The notes under the pieces were generated by a model, which searched no databases, was not told the origin of the DNA, and saw nothing but the letters and a program-made list of their open reading frames with translations. Made by a program: the position numbers and the translations under genes. Of a stretch of 64,000 nucleotides of DNA, positions 1 through 12,492 are shown piece by piece (position 1 is the first letter of the stretch; each line of letters begins with the position of its first letter). The DNA is from Lutraria lutraria (Eukaryota > Mollusca > Bivalvia > Venerida > Mactridae). The stretch covers positions 27,887,912-27,951,911 of the forward strand of contig OZ026848.1 in assembly GCA_964023205.1 (NCBI GenBank). Direction: 5' to 3'.

Positions 1-1217
1 ATTTAGTCTTCAAAATCAAGAACAGAGGACCTATCAGCTCCCCAAACACAAAAATGCACAATTATGGATGCACCCCTGAATTTAACAATTCCATATCAGT
101 AGCTATAAACCCTTGCAATGAATTGTAAAAAAGACAAAATCAATAGTTTATATTAACGGTATAACAGTTATTGTCATGTGCTGTCAAAAATATCTAAACT
201 TATAACAGGAATAGATTATGTGATGTATGTTAAAGTGTCATTTATATAAGACGAGGATTTCATACGCAAGTTACCAGAATGACCATTAATTGTTAAAGCA
301 TCTCTGAATAGAGCATTACAATTGATTAACATTGTAATTACAACTAGTTCATAAGCCATTAATCTCAGAATGCAAAGCTAAGATATCGAGAGCTCAGATG
401 TTTTTTGTAAAGAGACTCTTATCTTAAATCTTAGCATAATTATTTCCAACTGAATGAACTTTTGAGAATTTTTTTTTTCGAATAGGCATTTTTACTTCTA
501 ACCAGCTTCATTATACTTTTTATAGCAAATAGGCTATTTTTGGACCCTAGAGGGTAACCCCATTTATTGTCCCCGTCACATGGTTAGCAATTAGGATAAT
601 GGCGGCAAAAAATACGTAGATAGATCAATGATAATGAAGATACATGGAATTGTTAGGTATTCATAGCCATCCTTCAAAAATGTTCATCAAATTAAGGGTA
701 TCAATGTCTATACATTGTGGATCAGTTATTGTAGAATACAGCAATGGTACTTTTGAAACGGTGTCCGATTACAAAATATTCTATAAACAGACAATAAAAT
801 CTGACAATAGAAAAACTGATCCATGGCTTACATTGTGTGATCATAAACATCATGGTGAGGTGCAAGAACAAAATTATCTCCATGTTGAGTTTTTTTCAAA
901 TACTACAACTAAAATACCTCCTTTGTAAAACCATTGAAGAGTTACCCAATTTCAGGACAAAAGGTCTTAAGCCCATAAATTATCTAAACAATAATTAAAA
1001 CCATAGATCACGAACCGGCATTTTAAATTAACTAAGGCATTCACTTTGAAACTTGCAAGGTTAATTACGAGTCTCAAATTTTGTTTCCTGTGTCAGGAAA
1101 TTTCCATCAAAGAAAAAACAAATAAGGGGTCATCCCAAAAGTAACTCTCCATGCAGTGAAATTTAAAAGAAAACAGAAATCACAATGCCATATTACAGAG
1201 AAAATCTTCTATGATCA
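1..1217. other. non-coding flank, no gene seen
   Basis: AT-rich sequence without an open frame that has splice support. An open frame of 94 codons on the + strand (644-928) has no recognisable domain and no splice context, and is treated as chance. The minus-strand gene may have 3' UTR here, but no transcript end can be fixed. Confidence 0.4.
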
Positions 1218-1504
1218 CAGGGCTCTACAATAAAAGTTTTGTCCACCAGGGTTTGACAACCAAGTATGAGGTCAGGACAAGTTAAAGCTACATCCAAGTT
1301 GTTCGAATAGGCAAGTGGAAATGTTCCAAATGGCAGAATAAAATTGCAAGGAACAGTATTGTATACTGTTGAACAGTGATCATAATCCTGAAAGCATTTT
1401 GTAAGTAATATGGTATGGGCAAGTTCATTTTTGGAAGGGGCAAGTTGATATTTTAGTTTCTTGTCTGACAGGACAAGTAGAGTTTGAGTTACTGTAGAGC
1501 CCTG
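1218..1504. mobile_element. 287-bp MITE with CAGGG terminal inverted repeats
   Basis: The left end reads CAGGGCTCTACAATAA (1218-1233). The right end is its inverse with one mismatch (1489-1504). The pentamer GATCA abuts both outer edges (1213-1217 and 1505-1509), as a target-site duplication would. The CAGGG...CCCTG termini recall hAT-type ends, but hAT duplications are usually 8 bp, so the superfamily is uncertain. There is no transposase. A 105-codon minus-strand open frame across it is a by-product. The element lies directly next to a candidate coding segment at 1581-1507. Confidence 0.65.
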
Positions 1505-2550
1505 GATCATTGAATCAAGTTGTCAAGTTTATTCCTTGTAGCCTCATGAAGTCTATCATACTCTCTGATTCCTCCACATTGCTTAATAATGAAAAGACTT
1601 GAATTATGGTCAGCATCCCGTTCATGACAGGTTTAATGAGAAACTTAATTGCTTGGAACCAATGATTGTAATAACATATCTCACAGTTGATCAAACAACA
1701 GATTTAGTTTTCAAATCAATGGATTATGTCAACCACCCAGGTGAAGCACTGCAGGCTCCCAGCTGTAAACAAGTCAATGAGAGTCAATTTGAAGACTAAG
1801 ACTGGTTCCAGGCACTTAATTAAGTCGATGAAAGCCAGTATCAGTCACTTAATTGGTACCTGGCATTTCAAAAGTCAATGAGAATTGATATTGAGCTCTA
1901 ATTGAGAGATAATCCTTATCTCTAGTATCAAGAACAATCATCTACATTACAGAAAATCAATTAATTCCTCCCCCTTGTAAAAAAAAACTATTCATTAATT
2001 TTCCCGTCTTTTTCTGAGCTATGAAACATGATAGCTTAGCAAAATAGATGAGGCTGATTAGTCCGAGGCCATTGTACATAAATACAGAAAACCAATGTTA
2101 ATGCAGTCTATGAGAAATTACTGAACGAGAATTTTTTTCTATACATGTATTAACAGTCAACTGAATTAAAATCCACCTCTGAATAAAGGCCATTATGCAA
2201 AGAGGTTGTAGGATTGCAAGGGCTTTTAAATCCCTGTGTGATGGAGAAGGGGGGGGGGGGCTGAAACATGACAAATATGTGTACATGTAGTTGTATCAAA
2301 TTTCTATTACAAACAAGTATACATTTAATTGATTAACTGCATCTCAAATTGATGAGACTATAGAATTTAGAAATTGATATTACTTAAAATACAAATGGTG
2401 TATCACTGTTCAAATATAACATGTCAGAATCCGCATCAGGTAGCTATTATTTTCAGAAGTTGTCCATCACTAAATTCAGCAAACAATTGGTATCAATATC
2501 AGTTAAAACTGTCAGGTTTTCCCTATTTAGCCATTGACAAATTATCATGC

Positions 2551-2694
2551 CTATGCACTGTCTTCAAATCTAGCCTCTGACTGATGACCATGCAAACCAA
2601 CAAAATGGGCATCCATTCTGATGCTCCAGTTACCGGTAAGTTGAAAAGCTAAATGGTCCGACTCAGACAGCCCAGTAAATTTTTCAGTGAGAAT
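2551..2694 (-). other. possible alternative 3'-terminal exon
   Basis: On the minus strand a 47-residue open segment ends in TAG. It begins after a weak acceptor (...gtgacaag) and contains TEKFTGLSESDHLAFQL and later GNWSIRMDAHF. It could follow the exon at 2914-2786 in phase 0 if that exon used an internal CCA|gtgaaa donor instead of reading to its own stop. Residue composition looks coding-like, but no domain is recognised. An open segment this long is not very rare in such AT-rich DNA. Confidence 0.25.
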
Positions 2695-2785
2695 CTTGTC
2701 ACATTTCAGAAGAAAAATGAAATATTCTTATCACTCTTGAAAAATATGGTTGTTTTTTTTTACTTTGGTTCACTAAAAGTAATCA

Positions 2786-2914
2786 TTAGATGCAGGTTTT
2801 CATTTTCACTGGACAGAATGTATTGATTATTAAAATGGGAGAATTTGTCGTCTGATGTCCAGCTATTATGCTTTGATAATGAGACAACAAAATGGCTGCT
2901 TCTTCATAGATCTT
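2786..2914 (-). CDS. putative terminal exon of unidentified minus-strand gene
   Basis: Minus strand: a good acceptor (gttgtcttcattacag) is followed by an open segment starting KIYEEAAILLSHYQSIIAGH and ending in TAA after 42 residues. It continues in phase 0 from the donor at 3321. The first half looks helical. An internal GTGAAA could serve as a donor, which would make the stop isoform-specific. I do not recognise the family. Support is splice signal and phase agreement only. Confidence 0.4.
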   Translation of the reverse strand, partial: KIYEEAAILLSHYQSIIAGHQTTNSPILIINTFCPVKMKTCI

Positions 2915-3320
2915 CTGTAATGAAGACAACAATGGTCAGAATGCAAGTGGTAAATCATCATACCATCATCCTTTAATAACACAAAGATCTGAGCCACACG
3001 CTGTTATCTTCATAATTTACTAAACATAAATAAGACAAAAATACCCAGTATATATATAATAAGAAAATTGCTATAAAAGGAAAAAAAGACAAAATATGAT
3101 GAGAAATAATCCTATGAACAAATTACTCAGACAATGATTTGATAATGACAGAGGTAATGCCTGTGTTTACTACTGTATTTCTCATTACTAATATTAATAA
3201 TCCCCTTCAAACAGAGTTTGAGAAAACATGATTTTTTTCTTGAACTCTTCTTGCATTTTTCATGATTCATGACTAGGTCATGGTCAAGTATGAAAAACTA
3301 TTTTACTAGATGTAACATAC

Positions 3321-3510
3321 CTGCAGACAGTCAACCAGTGCAAACCTTGTTCCCCACTGATTAATACAGCCAACTTCCCCATATGAACTTAATATTTGAA
3401 TCAGTTCTTGGCAACAAATGACCTTAGACATTATATCTTTAATCAAATCATCATGAATATGGAACATGTCCTGCACCTGTGGCTTGAGCTCACAAACCTG
3501 AGATCTGCAT
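3321..3510 (-). CDS. putative internal exon of unidentified minus-strand gene
   Basis: This is the best-looking exon on the minus strand in this part of the window. It is open for 63 codons and ends at a CAG|gtatgt donor. Recognisable stretches are VCELKPQVQDMFHIHDDLIK and GCINQWGTRFALVDCLQ. The composition (four Cys, one Trp, mixed charge, few low-complexity runs) is protein-like and suggests a helical domain. The acceptor is either gttttttaag at 3511, which fits the preceding exon by completing AA|A, or gaatttag at 3525, which is phase 0 and adds a few residues. No family is recognised. Confidence 0.5.
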
Positions 3511-4118
3511 CTTAAAAAACATGCCTAAATTCAAGACATGAGCAAAAAATGCCATTTATTACATCATTCTAATTATGAAATAAAATATTTTTTACAATAA
3601 CAGGAAATTTGTTTTTAAAAAAGTTGTTTACAGATTACTGAATGGAAGATACATTTTCTGCTTGTAAGAGAGAATTTGACAACTAATGTCATGTTCATTT
3701 TTACATAATCTAAACAAGCATATTACACCCACAGATAAACTAAACGTCAACGAAAACATTTCATGGGACTAGTTTTTTATCCTACCATGTTAAATTAATT
3801 TTAATAAGTGGGAGTTGATAAATACAGCAAAACATAATAATGAAACTGCTACATCCACATTATTACTAAATGACAACATTACATAGAGAGAATTAAAGTA
3901 TAAACAAATGGATAATATTTTAGAGCTTATCAACCCTAAGCAGGAATGTACAAACAACTGAACCAATGTTATATCTCAATTTATCATGAATAACAATTGA
4001 AGATTGATACAAGATCTTTTTAAATTTTAAAACAAGTGGTAAAAAACTGAAGAACTCATTTTTGTATTTACTTAAAATGGCAACATTGTGCATGCCCAGG
4101 GCAACATTAGTAATTTAC

Positions 4119-4195
4119 TTGACCTGTACTTGAGGCAAGTTGATTAAGTTATTGTTTTGTGTCACAGCTTGGTTGTCATGAAGCCAGCCCACACT
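4119..4195 (-). CDS. putative internal exon of unidentified minus-strand gene
   Basis: Minus strand: acceptor ttttactttaag, then SVGWLHDNQAVTQNNNLINL and PQVQV, ending with two bases of a Lys codon at an AA|gtaaat donor (phase 2). The next candidate exon supplies the missing A, so the frame is kept. The segment is Asn/Gln-rich and has no recognised motif. It is short, so splice and phase agreement with its neighbours carries most of the weight. Confidence 0.4.
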
Positions 4196-5096
4196 CTTAA
4201 AGTAAAATTTGGTCATTTAAATACCATGGTTATCAAATGGAGTTATGTAACATGACAAAAAATGTTATTCAAGGAATTAGCATAATTATGTTATCCAATC
4301 ATTTCCCAGAATTGCAAGAGACTAAATATAGAGCAAACAAAAACAGAGTCTAGAGCAGAATACACTCTCATAAAAAAATACATAAGATTTCCAGTCACAA
4401 AAAAATGGTGATAATTCAATTGTCGGTTATTGCCCGCCAGAACAATGACTGTCATGTAAACATTAGATATTGTGGCTCAATCTGACAACAATGTATAGAA
4501 CAGAACAGAACTCTTAACAGGTAAATACACTTTCACCTATCATTTTTATCATCATTAAGGTATGGGTTAACAGTTCATTCATACCAATGGGGAGATAAAC
4601 CAATTATTCACCATCAATAGATATAAAACCCAATAGATTCCTCGTTTTATCTAAATGTTTCTGGTTTGAATAAGAAATATTTTGTTCATGTATATAATGA
4701 TTTTCTTAGGAAATTTCAAAGACTACAACTCCCAAAAATTCCAAAAATTGGACTGGTGTATTCAGAAATATAACAAAGATCTTAATTACTTTTTTATTTG
4801 GGGGGGGGGGGGGGGTCATAAAAATAACCAGTTTCAAGCATCAGCTATTCAAAGAGCAATTCAAATTAACATTATGGTGGAACACAAAAGAAACAATTAA
4901 CCCAGCTAGAAATAAGTTTGTAATAGACATTTTGTCATCTGTTATCTGATAAGCCATAAATATAGGTGACACCTAAGATCACTCCCCTCCTGGATGTTAC
5001 AAGGGTCTTTCACTCAAAAAGTTCCTATCAGATTCAGAGTAAGTGAGGAATGTATTAGATAATCCATATCGACATGTGGACTGTGTCAGAACTTAC

Positions 5097-5197
5097 ACCA
5101 GACACGTTTATAGGTCTTTTACATTCCAGAACAATGAAAAAAAAAGAACATGGTGCATTAAAATACCACAATTGCCAAAAGGAGTCATAAAATTGAC
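5097..5197 (-). CDS. putative internal exon of unidentified minus-strand gene
   Basis: Minus strand: acceptor attgtaacttttatag and a perfect GGT|gtaagt donor. After two bases finishing a split codon it is open for 33 codons, including QFYDSFWQLWYFNAPC and VLECKRPINVSG. It ends in phase 0, matching the next candidate exon. A T-rich stretch inside it could instead be the pyrimidine tract of a much shorter exon beginning at an internal AAAAG. No upstream partner with the required phase was confirmed. Confidence 0.35.
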
Positions 5198-8100
5198 CTA
5201 TAAAAGTTACAATTCTCTCTTTTAAGCAGGATGTATAACTCTTTTCCACACTTCATCAGTGACTTGAATCATTTCCAAGAGATGTCAACAGATTATCTGC
5301 TGTCAAAGTTTTAGCATCTGATGGTAGCGAACTGAATTGAATAAATTAAATAACAAAAGTAAAACAATGGTAAATCAGTTAAGTATGAAATCTTTAAACC
5401 TAAAAGAAACATCAAAAGTGACCATAACAAAAAAACTGACCATAGTCAATCACAGACCATTATAAGTCATTAGTCAATGACAAAGAAGTGACTATATATA
5501 TATATATATTATTTATTATGTATTACCAAAACCTGACCACATCCAAAGTCTGACATAATAACTAAAGACTACATGTACAACCAAAATAGAGACTCCAATT
5601 TCAAAATACAAATAAAAACACAAATTTAAGGCTTATTATCTTTACTTAATTACTTAAGGTTCAAGCAAATATTTGTTTGCAAGATATACAAGCATTTTAT
5701 AAGATTAGGGAGAGTACCAGCCGGCCAGTCATAAATACTCTAGGATGTGACTAAACCATTACATGAAGGATACTCTTCAGTTATGTCTCATACCCACAAT
5801 GATACATTAATCTTTGTAAGTTATTTTGAAATGGAAATTTTATTCACAATTTATTTATGATACACTACACTAAATTACTTAAAGTTTGTGGCAAAGTGTC
5901 AAAAAGGAGTGACACACAGGGTAGTATAATATTCCAAATACAGCAAGTACCGGTAATGGGAATAAACAGTCAAAAGTTTAATAAAAATTTCAAATAATTT
6001 TTTAAAGCTAAAGAGCTTTTGCACTAGGGGTCTTATAATCTGAGCCAACTAAAAAGAAAGCACATGGCAATCAAGTTTCAAAAAGGGTCGAACAATGTTG
6101 TGCCGGTCATGAATTTCAACATTTAATAATTTTAATCACCTTAAAAATTGAAGTTCATCAGCACTTTAAAAAATTGACTCAAAAGAATTACAGCAATGAC
6201 TTCATGACAGACAGAACCACTAAAATGTAAAGTTACAGAGAAAAGCTTTCATAATATGTGTTGTATTCATGCAGCAATGGAAAATCCCAGTGATTAACGA
6301 GATTTTGGTGGTCAAAAGAAATTGCAATCAATTGGATCAAGCATTTCAAAACTTCCAGGTAACTGGTATGCTATCACCATTAATAAATGGTCAAGTATGA
6401 CAAGTGAAGGTAATCAGGACAAGTGTAAACAGAGTGCCATCTGAATGAATACAGATTTTATCCACTATCAGACCACAGACATATATGGAATAATTGCCCA
6501 GATAAAGTCACTAGTACAATGTTGATTCCCAGATGAACCAATCAACATCCAGATTAGAAGAAGGAAAAATCATAGGCTGGCTTACTAAAGCCCATAGGTC
6601 CAGATTTAGGATTGGATATCTGAGCTCAAAGAAATTAAGAAGACTCAAAAGAGCATTAAATTATAAATATATCAGAAATGAACCAAAAGGTAGCTATGAT
6701 ACAAAAAAAAACAAAAAAAAAACACAAGATTCAGAAATAAAGCCAAGGTCACACAAGTCTCAGAGACACTCCAAATGACTATTGAGAATTAAAACTCTTG
6801 TCAATTCAAAAACATCAGAATAGCCTTATATAACTAAAATTTGTTACTATATAAATATGCAGGAAGTTACTTAATTCATGCAACACTTAAAGCCAGCCAT
6901 CTTCAACAGGTGAGGTTCTTATAAATCAATTTTAACTTAAAACTGACAATTTTCAAATTGTTAAAACACACCTGAATAACACAGAAGTCAAGTGTAGAAC
7001 TTTCTAGATTAAATCAAGCGATAAATCATAAGACTCTCTGTGTCAAATTGAATAATCTTATAACTTAGCAAGCTACATGAAGCATTAAATGGGGACACAT
7101 GAAACCCATTTTTCAGTACAGGGGAATAAATTAGTAAACTGAAACTTAGGATAGTTTGCAGCGACAATGATAAACTGGTTTTTGTGACAGTTGTTATTAA
7201 ATAGGCAAGTTAGTAAAGAGAATATTTCATCTGAAAAATTGCAAAAAGGATGACTTCTTCCATCTAATTATGGATTATGAACAAGTTGAAATTCCTTTAT
7301 TATTAACTTAGTCAATCTCAGGAGAAGGGGTAAAAAAATCAAACAATAAGGAATCCATGATACAAGAAATTAATACTGCTGTGCTTGATATGAGACTGAA
7401 AGAATTTCTATCCCTGAGGCCCCTAATATTGAAACAAACCCAAAACAGATCATTACTAATCATGTCCATTCCTGAGCATGCCGGCCCCCCCCCCCCCCAA
7501 TTAATTCTAAACCCTCTATCTTCTCACGATTGGTAAATAGAACAATTAATTATTTGATATCATACAATGCATACAGAATGTTTAAACTTGAAATATTGAA
7601 AATAATTAGTGCAATGCAAGCTATTGAAGGTATTTATAATCCCTATGTAATATGATACTTCCACTTTTGCACTATCCTGAAAGCAATCATTTTATTTAGA
7701 ACATAAATTGGTATACTATTCATCCCCTGATTATTTATTCAAGAGGACTTGTGTATCTGATTTCCGGCAACTAAACATTAAAAGCAAAACTATTGCATAC
7801 TCAGACACTCGAGGAAAAAATATTTTTATTAAACCAACAAATGATTGCATAATATTTTAAATATTTTGGAGCAATAATTTCGAGAATTAGCACCCATTTA
7901 CCTAAGATCTAAACTTCCTTTTACGTAAAACAGCTTGTGATGAAAAAAAATAAAAAGTTTGTTTTGATATTTTTTTAAATCATCAATATTTCAGTAAAAA
8001 AAAAAAAAATTCAAAAGATTTGGGGTTTTTTAGTATGCAATACTCTTCATCGATCAATATCATAGTGGAATGAACTTCTCGAGGCTCAGGTGGTCATCAT

Positions 8101-9391
8101 TTTAAGCTTCTCTTCTGTAGACGGCTTAGTATTACTCACTGTGCTAGTTCAATACATTGGATTAAAAAAAAACATGGTATAAAAAGTGGGATTACATGAT
8201 GAAATATATAACGTTATATAACGACAAAATGGTTAAAAATTTAACATTGATCTGCCTGCAGGGTCAGGCACACATGTTTGACCATTTTTTAGAATGTGCC
8301 AATGGCAATGTGTGCATTAGAAATGCTTAAGTAAATATGATCTATTGAAAAGATAGCAAATATCTGTAACATTCTTCTCATGCAAATGACACACAATTGG
8401 AATATCAACAAGATATCAGCTTTAAGCCTTAGGGAGAGTACAGGGATTTTATTAGGTGAAAACAAAGACAGGCTATAAAAATTATCTGATCAGATATATG
8501 ATTGTATTTGTATAATTAAGTGATCATTTGAGGTGAAAAATCACTCTGTATAACTTAGACAACAATTGGGAAATTCACATTGCTCATTTAAAAGCTCTTT
8601 AGATCAATTGATATGCAATTTTCATATTAGCGGGTACCACAGGTAACTGTATCATGAAAATATTCTAAATAAGTAATAATAAATAAATACAGATTTAAAA
8701 AAAATGTTTATTAATATGTTAATTAACATGTTAATAAAATAAAATAGTGTTTTTACATGATAATTATTATACAGCTCAACCTCTCCATAGTGGCCCTCCC
8801 TTGAGCAACAACCTCCCTTCAACAACAGCATGATTTTTCCCCACTGGTGGCACTGCATGATTTTAACTATAATTTAACCTCTCTAGAGCAATAACCTCTC
8901 AACTACAACATAATTTTGGTGTTGCTTAGGAGATATTGTGGATACATCATTATGCTTACAAATACCAAGGACTTACAATGTATGTATATAAGTCCTTGCA
9001 AATACTTACAAATCTGGTTATGGTAATATTATGCAACGTTTATTTGAGCATTGAACATTTACAGCGCGGGTAAATATTTGCTAGTTGTCAAATAAAACGG
9101 GAGAGCGTGCATATTTAAAGCGACCACAGCGCTTACAGTATAAAATATTTTATTATTGGCGCGCATTTCAATCCTTTCGTTATGCTAGTTGACAATTTCT
9201 AATGTGACCCGCATTACGAAATAATCTGAAATCGAACCCGCCAATGTAAAACCACGCTACATGTAGATTAAGATGGCCTCCCTTTACCGGTATTAAATTT
9301 ACCTGTGCAATAATCGCAGGTGGGGTAAAGTTCGTAAACTTTTAAAAGTACATAATAACAGCATGCAATAAAACAAACCATGATAACTTAC
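5198..9391 (-). other. presumed intron(s) of the minus-strand gene; exons unresolved
   Basis: If the start exon at 9440-9392 belongs with the downstream exons, this span is intronic with some exons unplaced. Candidates seen but not placed are minus-strand open segments near 5334-5262 (SLPSDAKTLTADNLLTSLG, after acceptor ttattcaattcag), near 6048-5908 (LAQIIRPLVQKLF, after acceptor tttctttttag) and near 6373-6246 (YLEVLKCLIQLIAISFDHQN). Their phases do not all agree. A C14 tract lies at 7485-7498 and a (TA)n run near 5491-5506. Confidence 0.35.
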
Positions 9392-9440
9392 CTATCCATA
9401 GGCAGGATAAAAGTCCAAAATAAACTAGAATATTCTCCAT
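9392..9440 (-). CDS. start exon encoding a signal-peptide-like N-terminus
   Basis: On the minus strand an ATG in strong context (CAAAAATGGAG: A at -3, G at +4) starts MENILVYFGLLSCLWI, a compact hydrophobic segment like the start of a secreted or membrane protein. It runs straight into a perfect G|gtaagt donor (phase 1). Phase-1 introns after a signal exon are common in animal genes. Upstream DNA is the most CpG-containing part of the left arm, which fits a promoter. The rest of the protein is unknown. It may be the gene whose exons lie at 5197-2786, or one that leaves the window. Confidence 0.5.
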
Positions 9441-9650
9441 TTTTGCAGGAAATTAGTCGAAAGCTCTACACACCTTGCTTTTGAACCTTATCGTAAACGC
9501 GACTAAAATTGTGTGGTATACAAACGTCACGTGGTTTCTAATGCGTCCTCTGGCGGTGTCCAAATACTGACAATCGATCTATTCGATTTTTGGCGGGATT
9601 TGTTACACAGTGTCGCGGAGATTAGATTGACCGCCGATGTATTTATAATA
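9441..9650 (-). promoter_or_regulatory. possible promoter / 5' UTR region of the minus-strand gene
   Basis: Directly upstream of the start exon, CpG dinucleotides and short GC-rich words (GCGCGC near 9160, GGCGG near 9553, GTCGCGG near 9612) are denser than in the surrounding AT-rich DNA. No TATA box or initiator could be fixed, so this rests on position and composition alone. Confidence 0.25.
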
Positions 9651-12421
9651 TTCTTATGGTCAATAATCAGGCTTTAATCTTCAATGTGTACTTATTTATA
9701 AATAATTCGGAATACGCAGAGTAGGACCAGCGAGGATTATAATGTTCTCAGTCATTACGCGTGGTTACAAAATATTACAGTTTACCGCGGCGGCCACAAT
9801 ACGAATAAAATACTATGAAGTGTATTTCAATAGTTGAATGTTGCATATTTCTGCACGATGTTGTAATAGAGACAATTTAAGAATATCAAAGACATTTACA
9901 TAATGTACATGAACCGGAAAAAATATTTAAGAACCTGATAAAAAATCGAATGCAATAATACGGAATAACAGACAAGATCGACCAAGTGAAAACTTACAAG
10001 CGTGATTTGTGAAGAACGATTGTTATAACACTGTAATCATTTTAATCACGGTGACACGTTGATGAAGGTAACCTATCCATTGGACCTCATCGGCTTGTCT
10101 AACCAAAAACCAGCTCAGATACTCCTTCAAATTAATTGAAATCAATATCTTTCACAAACAAACAAAAAGTTAGTAGAATATGGTGCATTTCTGTGGCTTT
10201 TATCAACCAAGTGGAAGCATGCTGCCGGCATTACTCATTTAAGCACTAGCAGTGCTATATAATCACAAACCAAAGACGGAACAGGCCCGTGGGAAGCAAT
10301 TACAGATGGGTGGGGCTAATTTTGGATTTTATGTAACAGCGGCGGGGATCAGTTACAGCCCTTTTTAAAAAGCCATAACAACCAACATTTAATGTTGGGC
10401 TAAGCCCCCTTCCCCTATACTCCCCTACCCCACCCGGTTCCTACGGCCCAGACTAACGAACCATCCACTTCACTTTTATATTTTATCGATATCGGATTGT
10501 TTACTTTTTATTTGTGTACCGACTATAAATAAATTTTGTATCTAGTATCGAAATGTTGCTCTTATACCCTCTTAGAACCCTTTGTTACTCCGCAAGAACC
10601 CCTTCGTGCATGATGTAGATTATAATAAGGGTTATGTAATAATATTCGAGAGTGTTACTTCTTCATTGTTATACGTGCTATGTTTATGACGCAAATATAT
10701 TTAAATTGATAAGACGTGTAGTTTTAAAAACACGTGTTAATCTGACAGTGGTTGTATTTAGGTGTTTATGTCACTTTCTCCAACAAACGCGGAAGATTTG
10801 CTTCCCTTGCTACATATTTCACAATGAATTCATGACGCGTGTTATTTTTATTTTGCAAGGTTCGTGTATTTAACAACCGTATATTCAAAACACAAATGAG
10901 AGTACTTATATGCTCAGAGGTAAACGTGTATTTGGATTTAAGTTGCAAGGATTCTCCTACACATTTTCATAATGTTTGTTTATATAAACATAGTTTCAAT
11001 TACATGTAATACAACGTCACAGAAAACGCCTGTCAAAATTCATTTTTCAAAGCGTCAAGGGGCCTGTGCCGATTGTGATGGTTATCGAACTTGACCGAGA
11101 TCTCATGGCCATAAACATTCCATCAAGTTTTGGTAAGGATCCGAATAAAACTGTTTGAATTTAGAGAGCGGACACCGTTGTGGACGCCGCCCGCCCGCCA
11201 TGGGTGTTCCCATAATACGACCGTTTTCAAAACGGGTGTTTAAAAATGAGTGCGTACTGATTAATCAGAAAGTAATGTGCAATGATTTCAAATATTCTTT
11301 TAAAACCATCAATAATTGATTTTATCAAAAACCTGTACTATGCGTAAGGTTTTTAATGTTGTTTTCGCCAGGGATTAACATTGTAATGTGGAATCCCTGT
11401 TTTCGCTGAAACGTCATTTCAACTTATCCTCATTTCGAGGCAAATATACAGCGACAGTATTTTTTTTACATGTATTCGGTTAAAAATGTACTAAATCTTT
11501 TTTTATGTGATTAATGCAATAGATAAGCCATGTATCTACATCTTTTTTATCGATGTATTCTATTTAAACATAAAAAGCATTTGTTGTTGGGATTAACTTG
11601 TATAAATTTATCATGTCTGACAAATTTTACGAACCACCTGATTGGCTCTTGTTTACGTACGATGAACGCACCAGCTGCATTTTGATAGCACTTCTACGAC
11701 ACGTGTATTTAACAGCTTAATAACACTTGTTTAAACAGGTTGTTTAAAAATCATAAATCAAGAAGTCCTAGTTTCTGTCATCGGTACTTAGAAAAAACAA
11801 GTCATAAATCGTATTTAAATGTTTATTATATTAGTTATCGCATCAGACATCTGATGTAATCCAATAGTTTGATTGTTAAATATTCAGGTATCTCGATCAT
11901 TCCTGGATCATAATTAGTTATTACACCGATTCTTGAGCGACAGATGTTTCTGTGAGCAGTGTATTTATCGTATCGGTTAACATATTCATTTCATGAACTC
12001 ATTGATTCAGAGATGATTGCATTATCGTTTTGTATCCAAGACAATGAATTAAATATTAACTTTGATGAAATACTTCTGATTGTAACACTATGTTGTTGGT
12101 TTAATCAATGTGTAAGCAATGCTATCATTCATATTATATTTCATAGCAATAAAAGACATGAAAACGGCTTAATTACTATGCACAAGCGCATGATTCTGTT
12201 GTCGTGTTTATTTTCAGTTTTTCTCCGCTAAGTTTTATAATAATTATAGTTTGAGGCTTATTGCTAAACGTAACTGTAAGGCTAATCTCTCTCCCCCCTC
12301 TCTCTTTCCCTCCCCCCCCCCCCCCCCTCTGTCTCTGTCTCTCTTATTATACACGTGCACTAGTGTATGATGGTTATCAGGATATCTTCAATATATTTTG
12401 TAATGAGGAAAACAATGTTTA
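9651..12421. other. intergenic, no gene seen
   Basis: No open frame with splice support was found. Open frames of 60-90 codons on both strands (10652-10948, 11959-12231) lack domain signatures. The span contains the repeat fragment at 11060-11255 and a pyrimidine tract with C16 at 12312-12327. Confidence 0.45.
11060..11255 (+). repeat. fragment of a dispersed mollusc-type repeat
   Basis: The stretch 'ccatcaagttttggtaagga' followed by 'gtttgaatttagagagcgga', a GC-rich block (gacgccgcccgcccgcc) and the palindrome ACCGTTTTCAAAACGGGT has the layout of intronic repeats I know from bivalve genomes. It is related in wording ('aagtttggtgaagatcc', 'gacgacgc') to the array at 43453-44573. No transposase or coding capacity. 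Confidence 0.5.
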
Positions 12422-12492
12422 CCCGATGCCGGGCTCGAACTCGCGACATCCCGATTGCAAGTAAGATGTTCTATCAAGAGAGCTAATCAGGC
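12422..12492 (-). repeat. tRNA-derived SINE head (degraded)
   Basis: Read on the minus strand, this has a box-A-like 'TTAGCTCTCTTGATAGA' and a B box 'GAGTTCGAGCCC' at tRNA spacing. The T-stem pairing is imperfect and no 3' tail is clear, so this is a tRNA-derived repeat relic, not a functional tRNA gene. Confidence 0.5.

Noticed and set aside
644..928. 94-codon + strand open frame
   Set aside because: No domain, no splice context, composition like translated AT-rich DNA.
1193..1510. 105-codon minus-strand open frame
   Set aside because: It coincides with the MITE at 1218-1504 and runs from end to end of it, so it is an element by-product, not a host gene.
6170..6260. Joining two minus-strand open segments by an intron 'gtaact...ttttag'
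   Set aside because: The implied intron would be 17 bases, far too short to be spliced.
12422..12492. Functional tRNA gene
   Set aside because: A and B boxes are present but the T-stem and acceptor pairing is poor; better read as a SINE head.
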